DNA of 64,000 nt. Source: JAXLYE01 sp046351595. GTDB lineage: Bacteria; Myxococcota_A; Polyangia; Palsa-1104; JAEUJZ01. The notes beneath the pieces are model-generated. The model did not search any database. It saw only the letters and a program-made list of their open reading frames with translations, and was not told the DNA's origin. Position 1 is the stretch's first letter, and each line of letters opens with the position of its first letter. Positions 39,966 through 49,096 of the stretch are shown here, one piece after another. Both the position numbers and the translations under genes were made by a program. The stretch is from positions 1,736,001 through 1,800,000 of the forward strand of contig JAXLYE010000001.1 in the NCBI GenBank assembly GCA_046351595.1, in the 5' to 3' direction.

Positions 39966-41171
39966 TCAGCCGACGCGCAGCCGCTGCAGCCCGGCCGCAA
40001 GGCGCCGCATGCCCTCTTCGATGAGCGGCAGCGACGTCGCATACGAGAAGCGCAGGAAGCCCGGCGCGTAGAAGCCGCTGCCCGGGATCGCGGCGACGCC
40101 GGCCTCGGTCATCAGGTAGTCGGCGAGCGCCACGTCGTCGGGCAGGCCGCGGTGCGGCTGCAGGTACGCCGAGAAGTCGGGGAAGCAGTAGAAGGCGCCG
40201 CGCGGCTCGCACAGCCGCACGCCGGGCAGCGCCCCGAGCGCCGCGCACATCGCCTGCCGCCGCCGGTCAAACTCGTCGATCATCGCCTGCACCGGCGCCT
40301 GATCGCCGGTGATCGCGGCCAGCGCCGCGTACTGCGCCACCGCCGCGGCGTTGGTCGTCACCTGGCCCTGCAGGCTGTCCATGGCCTCGATCAGCGGCCG
40401 CGGCGCCGCGACATAGCCGATGCGCCAGCCGGTCATCGCGTAGGTCTTGGACACGCCGTCGACCAGCACCACACGCGGCCACAGGTCCGGGGCCACGTGC
40501 AGGATCGAGCAGAAGCGCGCCGGCGGGTAGACCAGGCGGCGGTACAGGTCGTCGGTGACGATGGTCAGATCGGGGTTGCGGTCGAGCGCCTCGCGCAGCA
40601 CCTGGGCGATGCGGCCGAGCGCCGCCTCGTCGTACACCGCGCCGGTCGGGTTGGTCGGGCTGTTGAGGATCACCACGCGCGTGCGCGGCGTGATCGCGGC
40701 GGCCAGCAGCGCCGCATCCAGCCCGAAGCCGTCCTCGGGCCGCTGCGGCAAGAGCACCGGCGTGGCCCCGGCCATGCGCGCCAGCTCGACGTGGCTCGGC
40801 CAGCACGGCGTCGGCACGATGACCTCGTCGCCGGGATCGCACAGGACGTGCATCAGGTTGAACAGCGCCTGCTTGGCGCCGGTCGACACCAGCACCTCCT
40901 CGGCCGTGATGGCGACGCCGTGCACGCCGGACAGCTCGTCGGCCACGGCCTTTCGCAGCTCCTGGATGCCGGCGACCGCGGTGTACTTGGTGGCGCCGCG
41001 GTCGAGCGCCTCGGAGGCCGCGGCCTTGATGTGCGCCGGCGTGTCGAAGTCGGGCTCGCCGATGGTGAAGCCGATGACGTCATGGCCCTGGGCGCGCAGC
41101 TCGCGCGTGCGCGCCGCCACCGCCAGCGTGATGGACCGCTCGAGCCGACGCACGCGATCGCTGATCCTCAT
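39966..41171 (-). CDS. Class I/II aminotransferase, aspartate aminotransferase type
   Basis: 401 residues, fold-type I PLP enzyme. Motifs: FTIGEPDFDTPAHIKAAA, STGAKQALFN, NSPTNPTGAVYDE, the PLP-lysine motif VSKTYAMTGWRIGYVAA and GFLRFSYATS with the carboxylate-binding Arg. This pattern is that of Thermus/Bacillus-type aspartate aminotransferases (subgroup 1-beta), which transfer the amino group of Asp to 2-oxoglutarate; some act also on prephenate or aromatic substrates. Its ATG overlaps the coaD stop by 4 bases. Likely cotranscribed with the genes before it, and sufS begins 49 bp downstream. Confidence 0.9.
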   Translation of the reverse strand: MRISDRVRRLERSITLAVAARTRELRAQGHDVIGFTIGEPDFDTPAHIKAAASEALDRGATKYTAVAGIQELRKAVADELSGVHGVAITAEEVLVSTGAKQALFNLMHVLCDPGDEVIVPTPCWPSHVELARMAGATPVLLPQRPEDGFGLDAALLAAAITPRTRVVILNSPTNPTGAVYDEAALGRIAQVLREALDRNPDLTIVTDDLYRRLVYPPARFCSILHVAPDLWPRVVLVDGVSKTYAMTGWRIGYVAAPRPLIEAMDSLQGQVTTNAAAVAQYAALAAITGDQAPVQAMIDEFDRRRQAMCAALGALPGVRLCEPRGAFYCFPDFSAYLQPHRGLPDDVALADYLMTEAGVAAIPGSGFYAPGFLRFSYATSLPLIEEGMRRLAAGLQRLRVG

Positions 41172-41725
41172 CCGGGTCCCCCTCCCTGCCCGCCTGTGGG
41201 CCCGCTCGGCTCGCCGGGCTTGCCCGAGCTCGGCACACCGCCGCCCGCGCCGAGCCGCTGCTTGAGCGCCTGCGCCACCGTCGGCGGCACCATCGACGAG
41301 ATGTCGCCGCCGAACTGCGCCACCTCCTTGACCAGAGACGAGCTGACGTAGAAGTGCTGCTCGTCGGTCATCAGGAACAGCGTCTCGACCTCGGGCGCCA
41401 GGCGGTGGTTCATGTGCGCCAGCTGGAACTCGTACTCGAAGTCCGCGAGCGCGCGCAGGCCGCGCACCACGAAGCGCGCGCCGCGCCGCTGCACGTAGTT
41501 CACCAAGAGGCCCGAGAAGGCGTCGACCTCGACGCGCGGCGTGTGGCCGACCGCCTCGAGGATCTGGGCGCGCCGCTCCTCGACCGAGAACAGGGGCTTT
41601 TTGCGCACGTTCTCGGCGAGGGCGACGACGACGTGATCGAACAGGCGCAGCGAGCGCAGAAGGATGTCGATGTGCCCGTTGGTGATGGGATCAAACGATC
41701 CGGGATAGACAGCCAGAGTCTTCAT
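41168..41725 (-). CDS. coaD: Phosphopantetheine adenylyltransferase
   Basis: Penultimate step of CoA synthesis: 4'-phosphopantetheine plus ATP to dephospho-CoA. 185 residues; core of about 160 with YPGSFDPITNGHIDIL (the nucleotidyltransferase T/HxGH motif), RGLRALADFEYEFQLAHMN and SSSLVKEVA. A Gly/Pro/Ser-rich tail of about 25 residues is extra. The ATG overlaps the rsmD stop by 4 bases (ATGA), the common rsmD-coaD pair. Confidence 0.95.
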   Translation of the reverse strand: MKTLAVYPGSFDPITNGHIDILLRSLRLFDHVVVALAENVRKKPLFSVEERRAQILEAVGHTPRVEVDAFSGLLVNYVQRRGARFVVRGLRALADFEYEFQLAHMNHRLAPEVETLFLMTDEQHFYVSSSLVKEVAQFGGDISSMVPPTVAQALKQRLGAGGGVPSSGKPGEPSGPTGGQGGGPG

Positions 41726-42363
41726 GAGGCTCCGCTCGGGTCGTCGAGCCGCTGCGGCTCGGGGGTCAAGGGGGTCGAGGTGAAGAAGGACAGCGCGGTG
41801 TCGCCGTAGCGGCGGACCGAGGTCCGGGACAGGGCGCCGTGGGGGGCGCGCAAGACGGGCAGCTCGGCGTCGCGGGCCGCGTGCTCGATGACGACGATGG
41901 CGTCCGGGGTGAGCAGGGCCTCGTGGTGCGCACCGAGGAGCTCCAGCAGCTCGCCGAGCTCACCACGCGCCGCCGCGGCGTAGGGCGGATCGGCGAAGAC
42001 CCAGGCGAAGGGGCCGCCCGAGGTCGCGCGGTCGCGGGCCAGCCGCTGCACCGCGCGCAGCACCGGCAGCGCGAGCGTGGCGCCGCGCTCGCGCAGCCCG
42101 AGGTCGGCGAGGTTCGTGTGCAGCGTCTGCAGCGCCTTTGGGTCCTGATCGACGAAGACCGCGCGCTCGCAGCCGCGGGACAGGGCCTCGATGCCGAGCG
42201 CGCCGCTACCGGCGTACAGGTCGAGCGCCGCGGCGCCCTCGGGCGGCGGCGGCAGGATGTTGAACAGCGCCTGCCGCACCCGATCCGCGGTCGGACGCGT
42301 CGAGAGCCCGGCCGGCGCGCGCAGACGCCTGCCCCCCAGCTCGCCCGCGATGATCCGCAGCAC
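41722..42363 (-). CDS. rsmD: 16S rRNA (guanine966-N2)-methyltransferase RsmD
   Basis: 213 residues from a GTG two bases after the upstream aldehyde dehydrogenase stop, beginning MLRIIAGELGGRRLRAP, the usual RsmD N-terminus; the frame upstream is antisense-free noise. SAM-binding motif LDLYAGSGALGIEALSRG, and catalytic motif FADPPYA (DPPY), typical of N2-guanine methyltransferases. TRPTADRVRQALFNIL is also characteristic. Coupled to coaD downstream. Confidence 0.93.
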   Translation of the reverse strand: MLRIIAGELGGRRLRAPAGLSTRPTADRVRQALFNILPPPPEGAAALDLYAGSGALGIEALSRGCERAVFVDQDPKALQTLHTNLADLGLRERGATLALPVLRAVQRLARDRATSGGPFAWVFADPPYAAAARGELGELLELLGAHHEALLTPDAIVVIEHAARDAELPVLRAPHGALSRTSVRRYGDTALSFFTSTPLTPEPQRLDDPSGAS

Positions 42364-42365
42364 GT

Positions 42366-44117
42366 TCAGCCACGCATCGCCAGGAGGGCGATGCCCGGGA
42401 CCTGCAGCCAGCCCGGCGCCGCCTCGAAGCGGACCAATCGCTCGCCGACCTTGTGGGCCTGCTTGTGGGTGACGAACCACGGCGGCTTGGGGCTGACGGT
42501 CAGCGGCCCGCGCAGCACCGTCTTCTCGATGCCCTCGAGCATCGGCGTGTTGTGGACGAAGCCGATGCCGCTCTGCACGTCCTTGAGCGTCGCCGACGAG
42601 TGGCCGCCCCAGGGCAGCAGCATCGAGCCGTAGACCACGCCCGGCCAGTGGTTGATGCCGACGGCGCCGTAGCGCAGCTCGCGCACCGCGGCCGCAAGCG
42701 CCGACCGCACCTCGGTCCGCTCTTCGAGGCTGGGGTGGACGATCAGGCTGCAGCTCAGCGTGCCCCACAGCTTGTCGTTCGAGAAGCGCGCGGCGTCGCG
42801 GATGAACTCCGCCGGGTCACGCGCCGAGAGCGTCACCTCGCTGAGGATCGAGCAGAACGGCTCGGTCGTGAACAGCGGGTCGCTCGAGGTGGCGTCGAGC
42901 CCGCGCAGGATCGTCCAGGGCAGCTCGCCCGCGCCCTCGCGCCCGATGCGGCTCACCTGCGACTGGCTGCGGCCGGCGGTGAGCTGCTCGAAGCGGGCGC
43001 GCGCCCCCGGGTAGTAGGCGCGGCGCGGCGGCAGGCTCGAGAGGATGTCACGAAGCTCGGTCCACAGCGCCTCGCGCTGCGCCCAGCCCTCGCTCAGCAC
43101 CAGCACCTTGGCGGCGTTGCAGTTGAACGACGCGTTGTTCACCACCTGCGTCGCGATGTTCTCGGCCAGGAAGCGCAGCTCGGACGGCGAGTACTCGGCC
43201 GGCGCCACCATGACCGGCGTCACGCAGCCGAGCTCCGAGGTGATCTCCTTCTTGAGCAGCGGATCGTTCTCGGCCTTGCGGCGCTCGCGCTCGGGGCCGG
43301 GCGGTCCCCAGACGATCAGATCGTGCGTGCGATCCGAGCCGGTGATGTGCACGTCCGCGATCTGCGGGTGATACGACAGGTAGCTGCCGACGTCGGCGCC
43401 GCCATAGGCGAAGCGCAAGAAGCCGCGCTCGACGAGCGGCTGGAACGCGCGCTCGTAGAACGGCCCCAGGTACTCGTTCACTGGGTTGAGCTTGATCAGG
43501 CAGACCTTGCCCTCCTGCAGCAGCTTGAACAGGGCGTCCGCCGGCGGGATCGAGGCGACGTTGCCGGCCCCGAGGATCAGCGACACGCCGGGCTTGCGGC
43601 TCGCCTCGGGCTGGCGGTAGTGGCTGGCCTGGCGGGCGAGCGCCTGCTCGGCGCTGATCCCGGGCAAAAGGTGCACGCTGCCGGTGAAGCCGGCGTTGAG
43701 CGCCTTATCGAAGGCGTCGCCCGGCATCACCTGGATCTCGACGCGGCCGTCGTCCGCGGTGCGCACCGCGCCGCTCGGCAGCTGCGGTCGCCCGTGCTTC
43801 TGGATCTCGTCGAGCGTGCGCCCGTACAGGCGCAGCGCCCGCATCGTCACCATCGGCCCGGCCAGCCACTCCTCGCTCGCCTCGGGGCCGTCGAGGCGCA
43901 GTCCCTTGGCCTGGCACGCGGCCGCGACCCACTCGGGCGCGACCTGAAGGAGCCGCGGCACGCAGGCGCGCAGCAGGCTCGCGCGCTCGGCGGCCGGCAG
44001 CCGGCTCCACACGAGCGCCTGCTCACCGAGGATCGAAAGGGCTTCATCCAGCTGCGGCTGCGGCGTGCTCCGCGTGCTCTGCGCGCTGCCGCTCATCTCC
44101 AGGGAGGCCGACTGCAT
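42366..44117 (-). CDS. Aldehyde dehydrogenase-family protein, divergent long form
   Basis: 583 residues, longer than the usual 480-500. The ALDH residues can be placed: KLNPVNEYLGP (NAD/catalytic Asn region), VHITGSDRTHD, TSELGCVTPVMVAP (catalytic Glu region), and NNASFNCNAAKV with the putative nucleophile Cys333. A roughly 100-residue helical N-terminal part precedes the fold. The TSELG...TPV pattern recalls acyl-CoA reductases as well as aldehyde dehydrogenases, so the direction and substrate are open. It is the first gene of the block with rsmD-coaD-aminotransferase; its functional link to them is unclear. The start could be the second Met (residue 8). Confidence 0.8.
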   Translation of the reverse strand: MQSASLEMSGSAQSTRSTPQPQLDEALSILGEQALVWSRLPAAERASLLRACVPRLLQVAPEWVAAACQAKGLRLDGPEASEEWLAGPMVTMRALRLYGRTLDEIQKHGRPQLPSGAVRTADDGRVEIQVMPGDAFDKALNAGFTGSVHLLPGISAEQALARQASHYRQPEASRKPGVSLILGAGNVASIPPADALFKLLQEGKVCLIKLNPVNEYLGPFYERAFQPLVERGFLRFAYGGADVGSYLSYHPQIADVHITGSDRTHDLIVWGPPGPERERRKAENDPLLKKEITSELGCVTPVMVAPAEYSPSELRFLAENIATQVVNNASFNCNAAKVLVLSEGWAQREALWTELRDILSSLPPRRAYYPGARARFEQLTAGRSQSQVSRIGREGAGELPWTILRGLDATSSDPLFTTEPFCSILSEVTLSARDPAEFIRDAARFSNDKLWGTLSCSLIVHPSLEERTEVRSALAAAVRELRYGAVGINHWPGVVYGSMLLPWGGHSSATLKDVQSGIGFVHNTPMLEGIEKTVLRGPLTVSPKPPWFVTHKQAHKVGERLVRFEAAPGWLQVPGIALLAMRG

Positions 44118-44340
44118 GAGCCGACGCTAGCACACCCCAGGCGCCGCCGATCCCGAAACGCCCGCCGCCCGGCCAGGCGGCACCCGGCCAGCCTGCCGGT
44201 CGCGCAGCCGCTGCCCGCTCCGCCGCTCCCGGCCAGCGAGCCGGCCGGCCCAGGGAAAACCAGCGCTCCAGCCCCGAGGGCAAAGACGCCGCCGACGCGG
44301 CCTTGCAGTCTCGGAGCCGGCGCGCGAAGATATCAGCGCT

Positions 44341-46740
44341 GTGATCTCGGTCGGCTCATCGGTCGGTAACTACCGGGTCGTCTCCAAGATTGGCGCGGGG
44401 GCGATGGCCACCGTGTATCTGGCGGAGCACCCTCGCATCAACAAGAAGGTCGCGATCAAGGTCATCAACCCCGACCTGTCGACCAGCAAGGAGATGGTGA
44501 GCCGCTTCTTCACCGAGGCGCGCGCCGCCAGCCAGATCAGCCACGATCACGTCGTCGACATCCTCGACTTCGGCCAGACGCCCGAGGGTGACAACTTCAT
44601 GATCATGGAGTACCTCGAGGGCCAGACCATCGCCTCGCGGCTCAAGGCCGCCGGGCGGCTGGATGCCCCGACGGTGCTCCACATCGCGGTGCAGATCGTC
44701 GACGCGCTGCACATCGCCCACGGCCAGGGCGTCATCCACCGCGATCTCAAGCCCGACAACATCTACCTGATCAAGCGCGGGCCGATTCAGGACTTCGTCA
44801 AGATCCTCGACTTCGGCCTGGCCAAGCTCCTGTCAAACTCGACCGAGGGGCAGAACCACCGCACCTCGTCCGGCTCGGTGCTCGGCACGCCGCACTACAT
44901 GTCGCCCGAGCAGTGCGAGGGCAAGCTCTCCATCGACGGGCGCGCCGACCTGTACAGCGTCGGCTGCATCATGCACCAGATGCTCACCGGCGAGCTGCCG
45001 TTCCCCGGCGACGGCTTCGCCGAGGTCCTGATCAAGCACCTGGGCGAGCCGCCGCCGCTGGTCCGGCTCAAGGTCCCGAACGTCCCGCTCTCCGTCGAGA
45101 AGATCGTCCTGCACTGCCTGGCCAAGGACCCCGCCTACCGCTTCCAGTCGGCCGAGGAGCTGGGCCGCGCGCTGTACGACCCCGAGGGCTTCTCGAACTG
45201 GATCGGCGACGACATGATGCGCATCGTCGGGCCGCTGCCGGGCGGGCGCAAGATGTCGCTGACGCCGGCGCTGTCCTCGACCGGGCCCCAGATGCCGACG
45301 GTGCTGGGCGACAGCGTGCCGGCGGCGCTGACCTCGGTGCCGGCGAAGGCAGGCGGCTCGGCCCCCGGTCCGGGGCCGAATCCCGCCGGCAGCCACCTGT
45401 CCGCCGGGGCCACGGTCAGCATCATGGCGCCGACGGGAACGCCGAGCGCGGCCGCGACCAGCGCCCTGCCCTCGCCGCTCGCGGCGCGCGTGCCGACCCC
45501 GCCCGGCATCGCCGCGGCCCAGAGCGGGCAGGCCGCGCGCTCGGGGCTGCTGCCGCCGCCGCCGCCGTCGATGCTCGACGTGCCGGTGCGGGCCGAGGCG
45601 TCGCAGCTCGCCGAGGTGCCGGTGGTGGCCAACCGCGCGGCGCCGCAGCAGGCGACCATGATCGGTGAGCTGACGCCGGCCGCGATGTCGGCGCTGGCCC
45701 GGCCGCCGCAAGGCGGGCTCAAGCCGCCGCTGGAGCCGCCGCCGCCGCTGCCGCCGCCGCCGCTGTCCTCGACGCCGCCGCTGCCGCCGCTGCCGCCGGT
45801 GGGGCCGCCCGAGCCAGGGCCGCAGGGTCCGCCGCCGGGTCCGATGGGCGGCCCGCCGCTGCCCGCCAACCCGTTCGAGGTCCAGACGCTGCGGCCCGAC
45901 TTCAGCGGCCCCGGCGTGCCGCTGCCGGTCTCGCCGGCCCAGCTCGGACCGGCCGCCACGTCGCAGCCCGGCCCGCGGGCGCCCAACCTGCGGCCGTCGC
46001 AGCCGGCGCTGGTGGCGATGGGCGCGTCGGCCTCGCAGCCGCCGCGCTCGACCGGCGGATCGCTGCCCGCGATGGCGCCCGCCGCGGGACCGGCGCCTGC
46101 CGACGGGCTGCTCGGGCGCCTCGCCGGCACGCCGCTCGGTCAGGCGCTGGCAGCGCTGCCGCCGGAGCGGCGCAAGCTGGCGGTCCTCGCCGGTGCCGCC
46201 AGCGGCGTGTCGCTGATCCTGGTCATCCTCATCATTGCCCTGTGGCCCTCGAAGGTGCCCGTCGAGCTGCGCAGCCTGCCGCCGCTCGCCGAGGTGCTGC
46301 GCGACGGCAAGGTGATCGGCAAGACGCCGATGACGCTGCGGCTGAAGAAGGGCGAGTCCGTGAAGCTTTTGCTGCGGCGCAGCGGCTACGCCGAGGCCGA
46401 GCAGGACCTGACCGCCGACGACGAGCCGGGCCTCGTGGTCACCCTGAGCAAGGCCGAGGACAAGCCGGCCGACAAGCCGGCCGACAAGTCAAAGACCGGC
46501 GGCGAGGCCGAGCCCGACAAGCCGGGCGAGACCGACCCCCCGAGCAAGGGCGGCGACAAGCCCGCCAAGGGCGGCGACAAACCCGCCAAGGGCGGCGACA
46601 AACCGGCCAAGGAGGGCGACAAGCCCGCCAAGGACGGCGACAAGCCCGCCAAGGACGGCGACAAGCCCGCCAAGGACGGCGACAAGCCCGGCGGCAAGAA
46701 GAAGCCCGGCGGCAAGAAGAAGAAGGTCACGGAGTTCTAG
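44341..46740 (+). CDS. Transmembrane Ser/Thr protein kinase with PEGA domain
   Basis: 799 residues from GTG. Kinase domain 10-280: glycine loop IGAGAMATVYLAEHP, catalytic Lys40 (VAIKVI), HRDLKPDN with His133, DFG in ILDFGLAK, and MSPEQ. A Pro/Ala-rich linker (about 300-610) follows, then one transmembrane helix at about 615-637 (SLILVILIIALWP), a PEGA domain (VPVELRSLPPLAEVLRDGKVIGKTPMTLRL), and a Lys-rich tail with seven GDKPAK heptads. So the kinase is cytoplasmic and PEGA plus tail are periplasmic. No partner phosphatase or FHA gene is nearby. The ribosome-binding site is weak. Confidence 0.94.
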   Translation: MISVGSSVGNYRVVSKIGAGAMATVYLAEHPRINKKVAIKVINPDLSTSKEMVSRFFTEARAASQISHDHVVDILDFGQTPEGDNFMIMEYLEGQTIASRLKAAGRLDAPTVLHIAVQIVDALHIAHGQGVIHRDLKPDNIYLIKRGPIQDFVKILDFGLAKLLSNSTEGQNHRTSSGSVLGTPHYMSPEQCEGKLSIDGRADLYSVGCIMHQMLTGELPFPGDGFAEVLIKHLGEPPPLVRLKVPNVPLSVEKIVLHCLAKDPAYRFQSAEELGRALYDPEGFSNWIGDDMMRIVGPLPGGRKMSLTPALSSTGPQMPTVLGDSVPAALTSVPAKAGGSAPGPGPNPAGSHLSAGATVSIMAPTGTPSAAATSALPSPLAARVPTPPGIAAAQSGQAARSGLLPPPPPSMLDVPVRAEASQLAEVPVVANRAAPQQATMIGELTPAAMSALARPPQGGLKPPLEPPPPLPPPPLSSTPPLPPLPPVGPPEPGPQGPPPGPMGGPPLPANPFEVQTLRPDFSGPGVPLPVSPAQLGPAATSQPGPRAPNLRPSQPALVAMGASASQPPRSTGGSLPAMAPAAGPAPADGLLGRLAGTPLGQALAALPPERRKLAVLAGAASGVSLILVILIIALWPSKVPVELRSLPPLAEVLRDGKVIGKTPMTLRLKKGESVKLLLRRSGYAEAEQDLTADDEPGLVVTLSKAEDKPADKPADKSKTGGEAEPDKPGETDPPSKGGDKPAKGGDKPAKGGDKPAKEGDKPAKDGDKPAKDGDKPAKDGDKPGGKKKPGGKKKKVTEF
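46549..46695 (+). repeat. In-frame 21-bp minisatellite, 7 units, in the kinase tail
   Basis: Seven 21-bp units encode [GED]GDKPAK heptads (the last ends PGG). Same period as the pdhC-linker array and the intergenic 37729 array, but different sequence. Confidence 0.95.
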
Positions 46741-46824
46741 CCGGGCCGCGCCGCGATCGCCCGCGGCCCCGGCCGGCGAGCCCGCGGGGTCCGGATCCGG
46801 CAGGCCGCGCCGCCTGCGCCGCTG

Positions 46825-47211
46825 CTACGGTAGCTCGCCCGAGAGCGGCGACAGCGTCCCGAGCGGCCGGGCCGGCGTGGTGCCGAGCGGCGCCGCGTCC
46901 GGATCGGGCCGCAGCGCGACGCTCAGGCGCTGCTCGGCCGCGGCCACGATGGCGACGTCGCGGTAGGCGGTGAAGTAGCCGGGCGCGCGCAGCTCGAGGC
47001 GGTGCGGGCCCGGGGCCGCGGCCACGCGCAGCAGCGCCTCGCCGGAGCGCGCCGGCAGCGGCCGATCGTCGAGCAGCAGTGTGGCGCCGGCCGGGGTCAC
47101 GCTGAGCAGCAGCGTCCCGGTCGGGCGCGCCGTCGGCGCCGAGCGGCAGCCCGCGAGCCCGAGCCCACCGAGCAGCGCATACGCGAGGAAGCGAGAGGGG
47201 GGCCGGCTCAT
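46825..47211 (-). CDS. PEGA-domain lipoprotein
   Basis: 128 residues. Lipoprotein signal with lipobox GLAGC (Cys22), then a single PEGA-type domain: TLLLSVTPAGATLLLDDRPLPARSGE followed by GPHRLELRAPGYF. PEGA domains are small beta-sandwiches of surface or periplasmic proteins. Its ATG overlaps the stop of the FlgT-like gene by 4 bases (ATGA), so it is the last gene of a coupled three-gene unit. It converges on the Ser/Thr kinase gene, whose periplasmic part also has a PEGA domain. Confidence 0.82.
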   Translation of the reverse strand: MSRPPSRFLAYALLGGLGLAGCRSAPTARPTGTLLLSVTPAGATLLLDDRPLPARSGEALLRVAAAPGPHRLELRAPGYFTAYRDVAIVAAAEQRLSVALRPDPDAAPLGTTPARPLGTLSPLSGELP

Positions 47212-48512
47212 GGCGCGCCCTTCTCCGCACCGGGGCCGGCGGTCGCCGCGTCGCTCGGCGGCTCGCCCGGCGCCTCGCCCGCGGGCGCGGCCGGCTCCGG
47301 AGTGCCGGTCGGCAGCGCGCCGTCGGGGGCGACGAGCACGCGCAGATCGCCGCCGGGCAGCGGCATGACCTGCAGGCGCAGCCCCGGCAGCAGCGCCCGA
47401 CCGAGCGCCGCGCCCAGTGCCTCGGAGCCGCCCTGCGACTGCACCAGGACCTGCACCCGCTCCTCGGCCGGCGTCGCGGCCCCGACGAAGCGGCGCGGCT
47501 CCAGGCGGCTGACCCCGGGCAGCGCCCCGAGCGCGCGCAGCACCTGCTGGTAGGCGGCGAAGCTGCCCAGCCCCTCGAAGCTGACGGTGATGCCGGCGGT
47601 GGTGCCGTCGAGGACCCCGGGGCGCTGGCACAGCCGACGGAGCGCCTGCTGCGCCGCCTGCTGCGTCGCGGCGAGCTGCGCGGCCTCGGCGCTCTCGGCA
47701 AAGGCGGTGGACTCGGCGCGCTCGCGCAGCGGCTCGATGGCGTCGCCCGGCCGCTCGAGCTGCCACTCGACGGTGAGCTGGGCGCCCACGAGCCGCGGCC
47801 GGGTGCCGCGGATCTCGCTGGTCTGCGCCGGGCCCGCGCTCAGCACAAGGCGCGCGCGGGCGCCCGTGCTGGAGATCGGGATCTGGCAGTGTGCCGCCAC
47901 CGCGGTCTCGACGGTTTCGCCGCGCTCGCCGAGCAGCTCGGCCGCCTGCCGCAGCGCCGCCTGCAGCTCGGGCGACGGCTCGGCCGGCGCGGCCCGCACG
48001 CACAGCTGCAGCGGCCGTCGCCCGGCAGCGCCACGCCGGGGGGCCGCGCCCTGCAGATCGCGCAAGAGCCGCGGCGTGTCGACCTGCGCCTCGATGCGCA
48101 CGCGGAAGCTGCCGGCCTCCTCGCCCTCGGAGATGACGCGGTAGGTCGGCACGTAGTCGCGGGCACGCGCGGTCAGCAGGTAGAGGCGACCGCGCGCCTC
48201 GGGTGCGGCCTGCGCCACGGCCTGCTCGAGCGCCTGGCTCATGGCCTCGCCGAGGGCCCGCGCCCGCGCCTTGGCGAGGTCGTCCTGCACCGGCGCCTGC
48301 GCGCTGGTTTCGACGGTGAAGAGCTGGGCGCGGCCGAGGCTCGGCAGGGCCAGCAGCGCCGCGACGAGCAGGCCGCCGCGCACCGGTCGAGCGAGGCGGA
48401 GCCCGGCGGCCCGCGTGAGGGCCCCGGCCGCGGCGCGGGCGCGGCGCCACGGCGAGGCAGGAGGAACGGGAGGCACAGGGGTCGAAGGGAGCACGGGAGG
48501 CATGCGGATCAC
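47208..48512 (-). CDS. Secreted protein with FlgT-like N-terminal domain
   Basis: 434 residues. A hydrophobic segment at about 45-63 (GLLVAALLALPSLGRA) acts as signal peptide after a long basic N-terminus. The mature start fits the FlgT N-domain pattern: DDLAKARARALGEAMSQALEQAV then YVPTYRVISEGEEAGSFRVRIEAQVD. The remainder shows a second pair of alpha/beta segments and a Pro/Ala/Glu-rich tail. FlgT builds the H ring of some sodium-driven flagellar motors, but relatives occur without flagella. GTG 48512 overlaps the upstream stop (GTGA); ATG 48503 is an alternative start. The function is unknown. Confidence 0.7.
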   Translation of the reverse strand: MIRMPPVLPSTPVPPVPPASPWRRARAAAGALTRAAGLRLARPVRGGLLVAALLALPSLGRAQLFTVETSAQAPVQDDLAKARARALGEAMSQALEQAVAQAAPEARGRLYLLTARARDYVPTYRVISEGEEAGSFRVRIEAQVDTPRLLRDLQGAAPRRGAAGRRPLQLCVRAAPAEPSPELQAALRQAAELLGERGETVETAVAAHCQIPISSTGARARLVLSAGPAQTSEIRGTRPRLVGAQLTVEWQLERPGDAIEPLRERAESTAFAESAEAAQLAATQQAAQQALRRLCQRPGVLDGTTAGITVSFEGLGSFAAYQQVLRALGALPGVSRLEPRRFVGAATPAEERVQVLVQSQGGSEALGAALGRALLPGLRLQVMPLPGGDLRVLVAPDGALPTGTPEPAAPAGEAPGEPPSDAATAGPGAEKGAP

Positions 48513-49096
48513 TCGCTCGCGCCGGGCGACTCGGACTCGGGCGCGCCGGCGTCGGGGTTGGGGGCAGCGGGCGGGGCGCTCGTCGCGGCCGCGCCGGTTC
48601 GCAGCGCCAGCTCGAGGCGCAGCGACACCGAGCCGGTCGCCGCATAGTCGATCCGCGCCACGGTCGCACGCGCCACATCGAGCCGCGCCACCTCGGACGC
48701 CGCGGCCGGCGCCAGCAGGCGGGCCAGGCGCTCGGCGCGGGCCTTGTCCTTGTCGGTGGCAAGGGCCGCGAGCGCCTTGCGCAGGCGGTCCTCGGCGCGC
48801 AGGCGGGCCAGCCGCTCGGCCTTGACGCGCGCCACCTCGGCCGAGGCCGCGAACAGATCCGCGGCGCAGCTGCCGGCGGAGCTCAGCACGCCGCGCGCCC
48901 AGTCGATCTGCACCCCGGGCCCGAGCCGCTCGACGGCGGCCGCCGGGGCCGACGCGCTCGCGGCGGGCTGGCCCGCTCTGGGCACCGCGAGCCCCGGCCG
49001 CGCCGCCGCGAGCACACCGAGCAGCGGCAGCATCAGCATCGACACAACGGATCCGGACAGGGCGCGGTGCGGCATGGCAGTCGTCTGGGTTGGCAT
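48509..49096 (-). CDS. Secreted LPP20/FlgP-like protein
   Basis: 195 residues from ATG 49096 (another ATG lies at 49075). A signal peptide is seen (SVVSMLMLPLLGVLAAARPGLA). The rest follows the LPP20 pattern: VQIDWARGVLSSAGSC, then a long charged helix of AEVARVKAERLARLRAEDR type, and a final strand pair RIDYAATGSVSLRLELAL. It is first in the unit with the FlgT-like and PEGA proteins and is divergent from the histidine kinase gene, with 231 bp between. No flagellar gene is present in the window. The start codon and signal-peptide boundary are uncertain. Confidence 0.7.
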   Translation of the reverse strand: MPTQTTAMPHRALSGSVVSMLMLPLLGVLAAARPGLAVPRAGQPAASASAPAAAVERLGPGVQIDWARGVLSSAGSCAADLFAASAEVARVKAERLARLRAEDRLRKALAALATDKDKARAERLARLLAPAAASEVARLDVARATVARIDYAATGSVSLRLELALRTGAAATSAPPAAPNPDAGAPESESPGASE

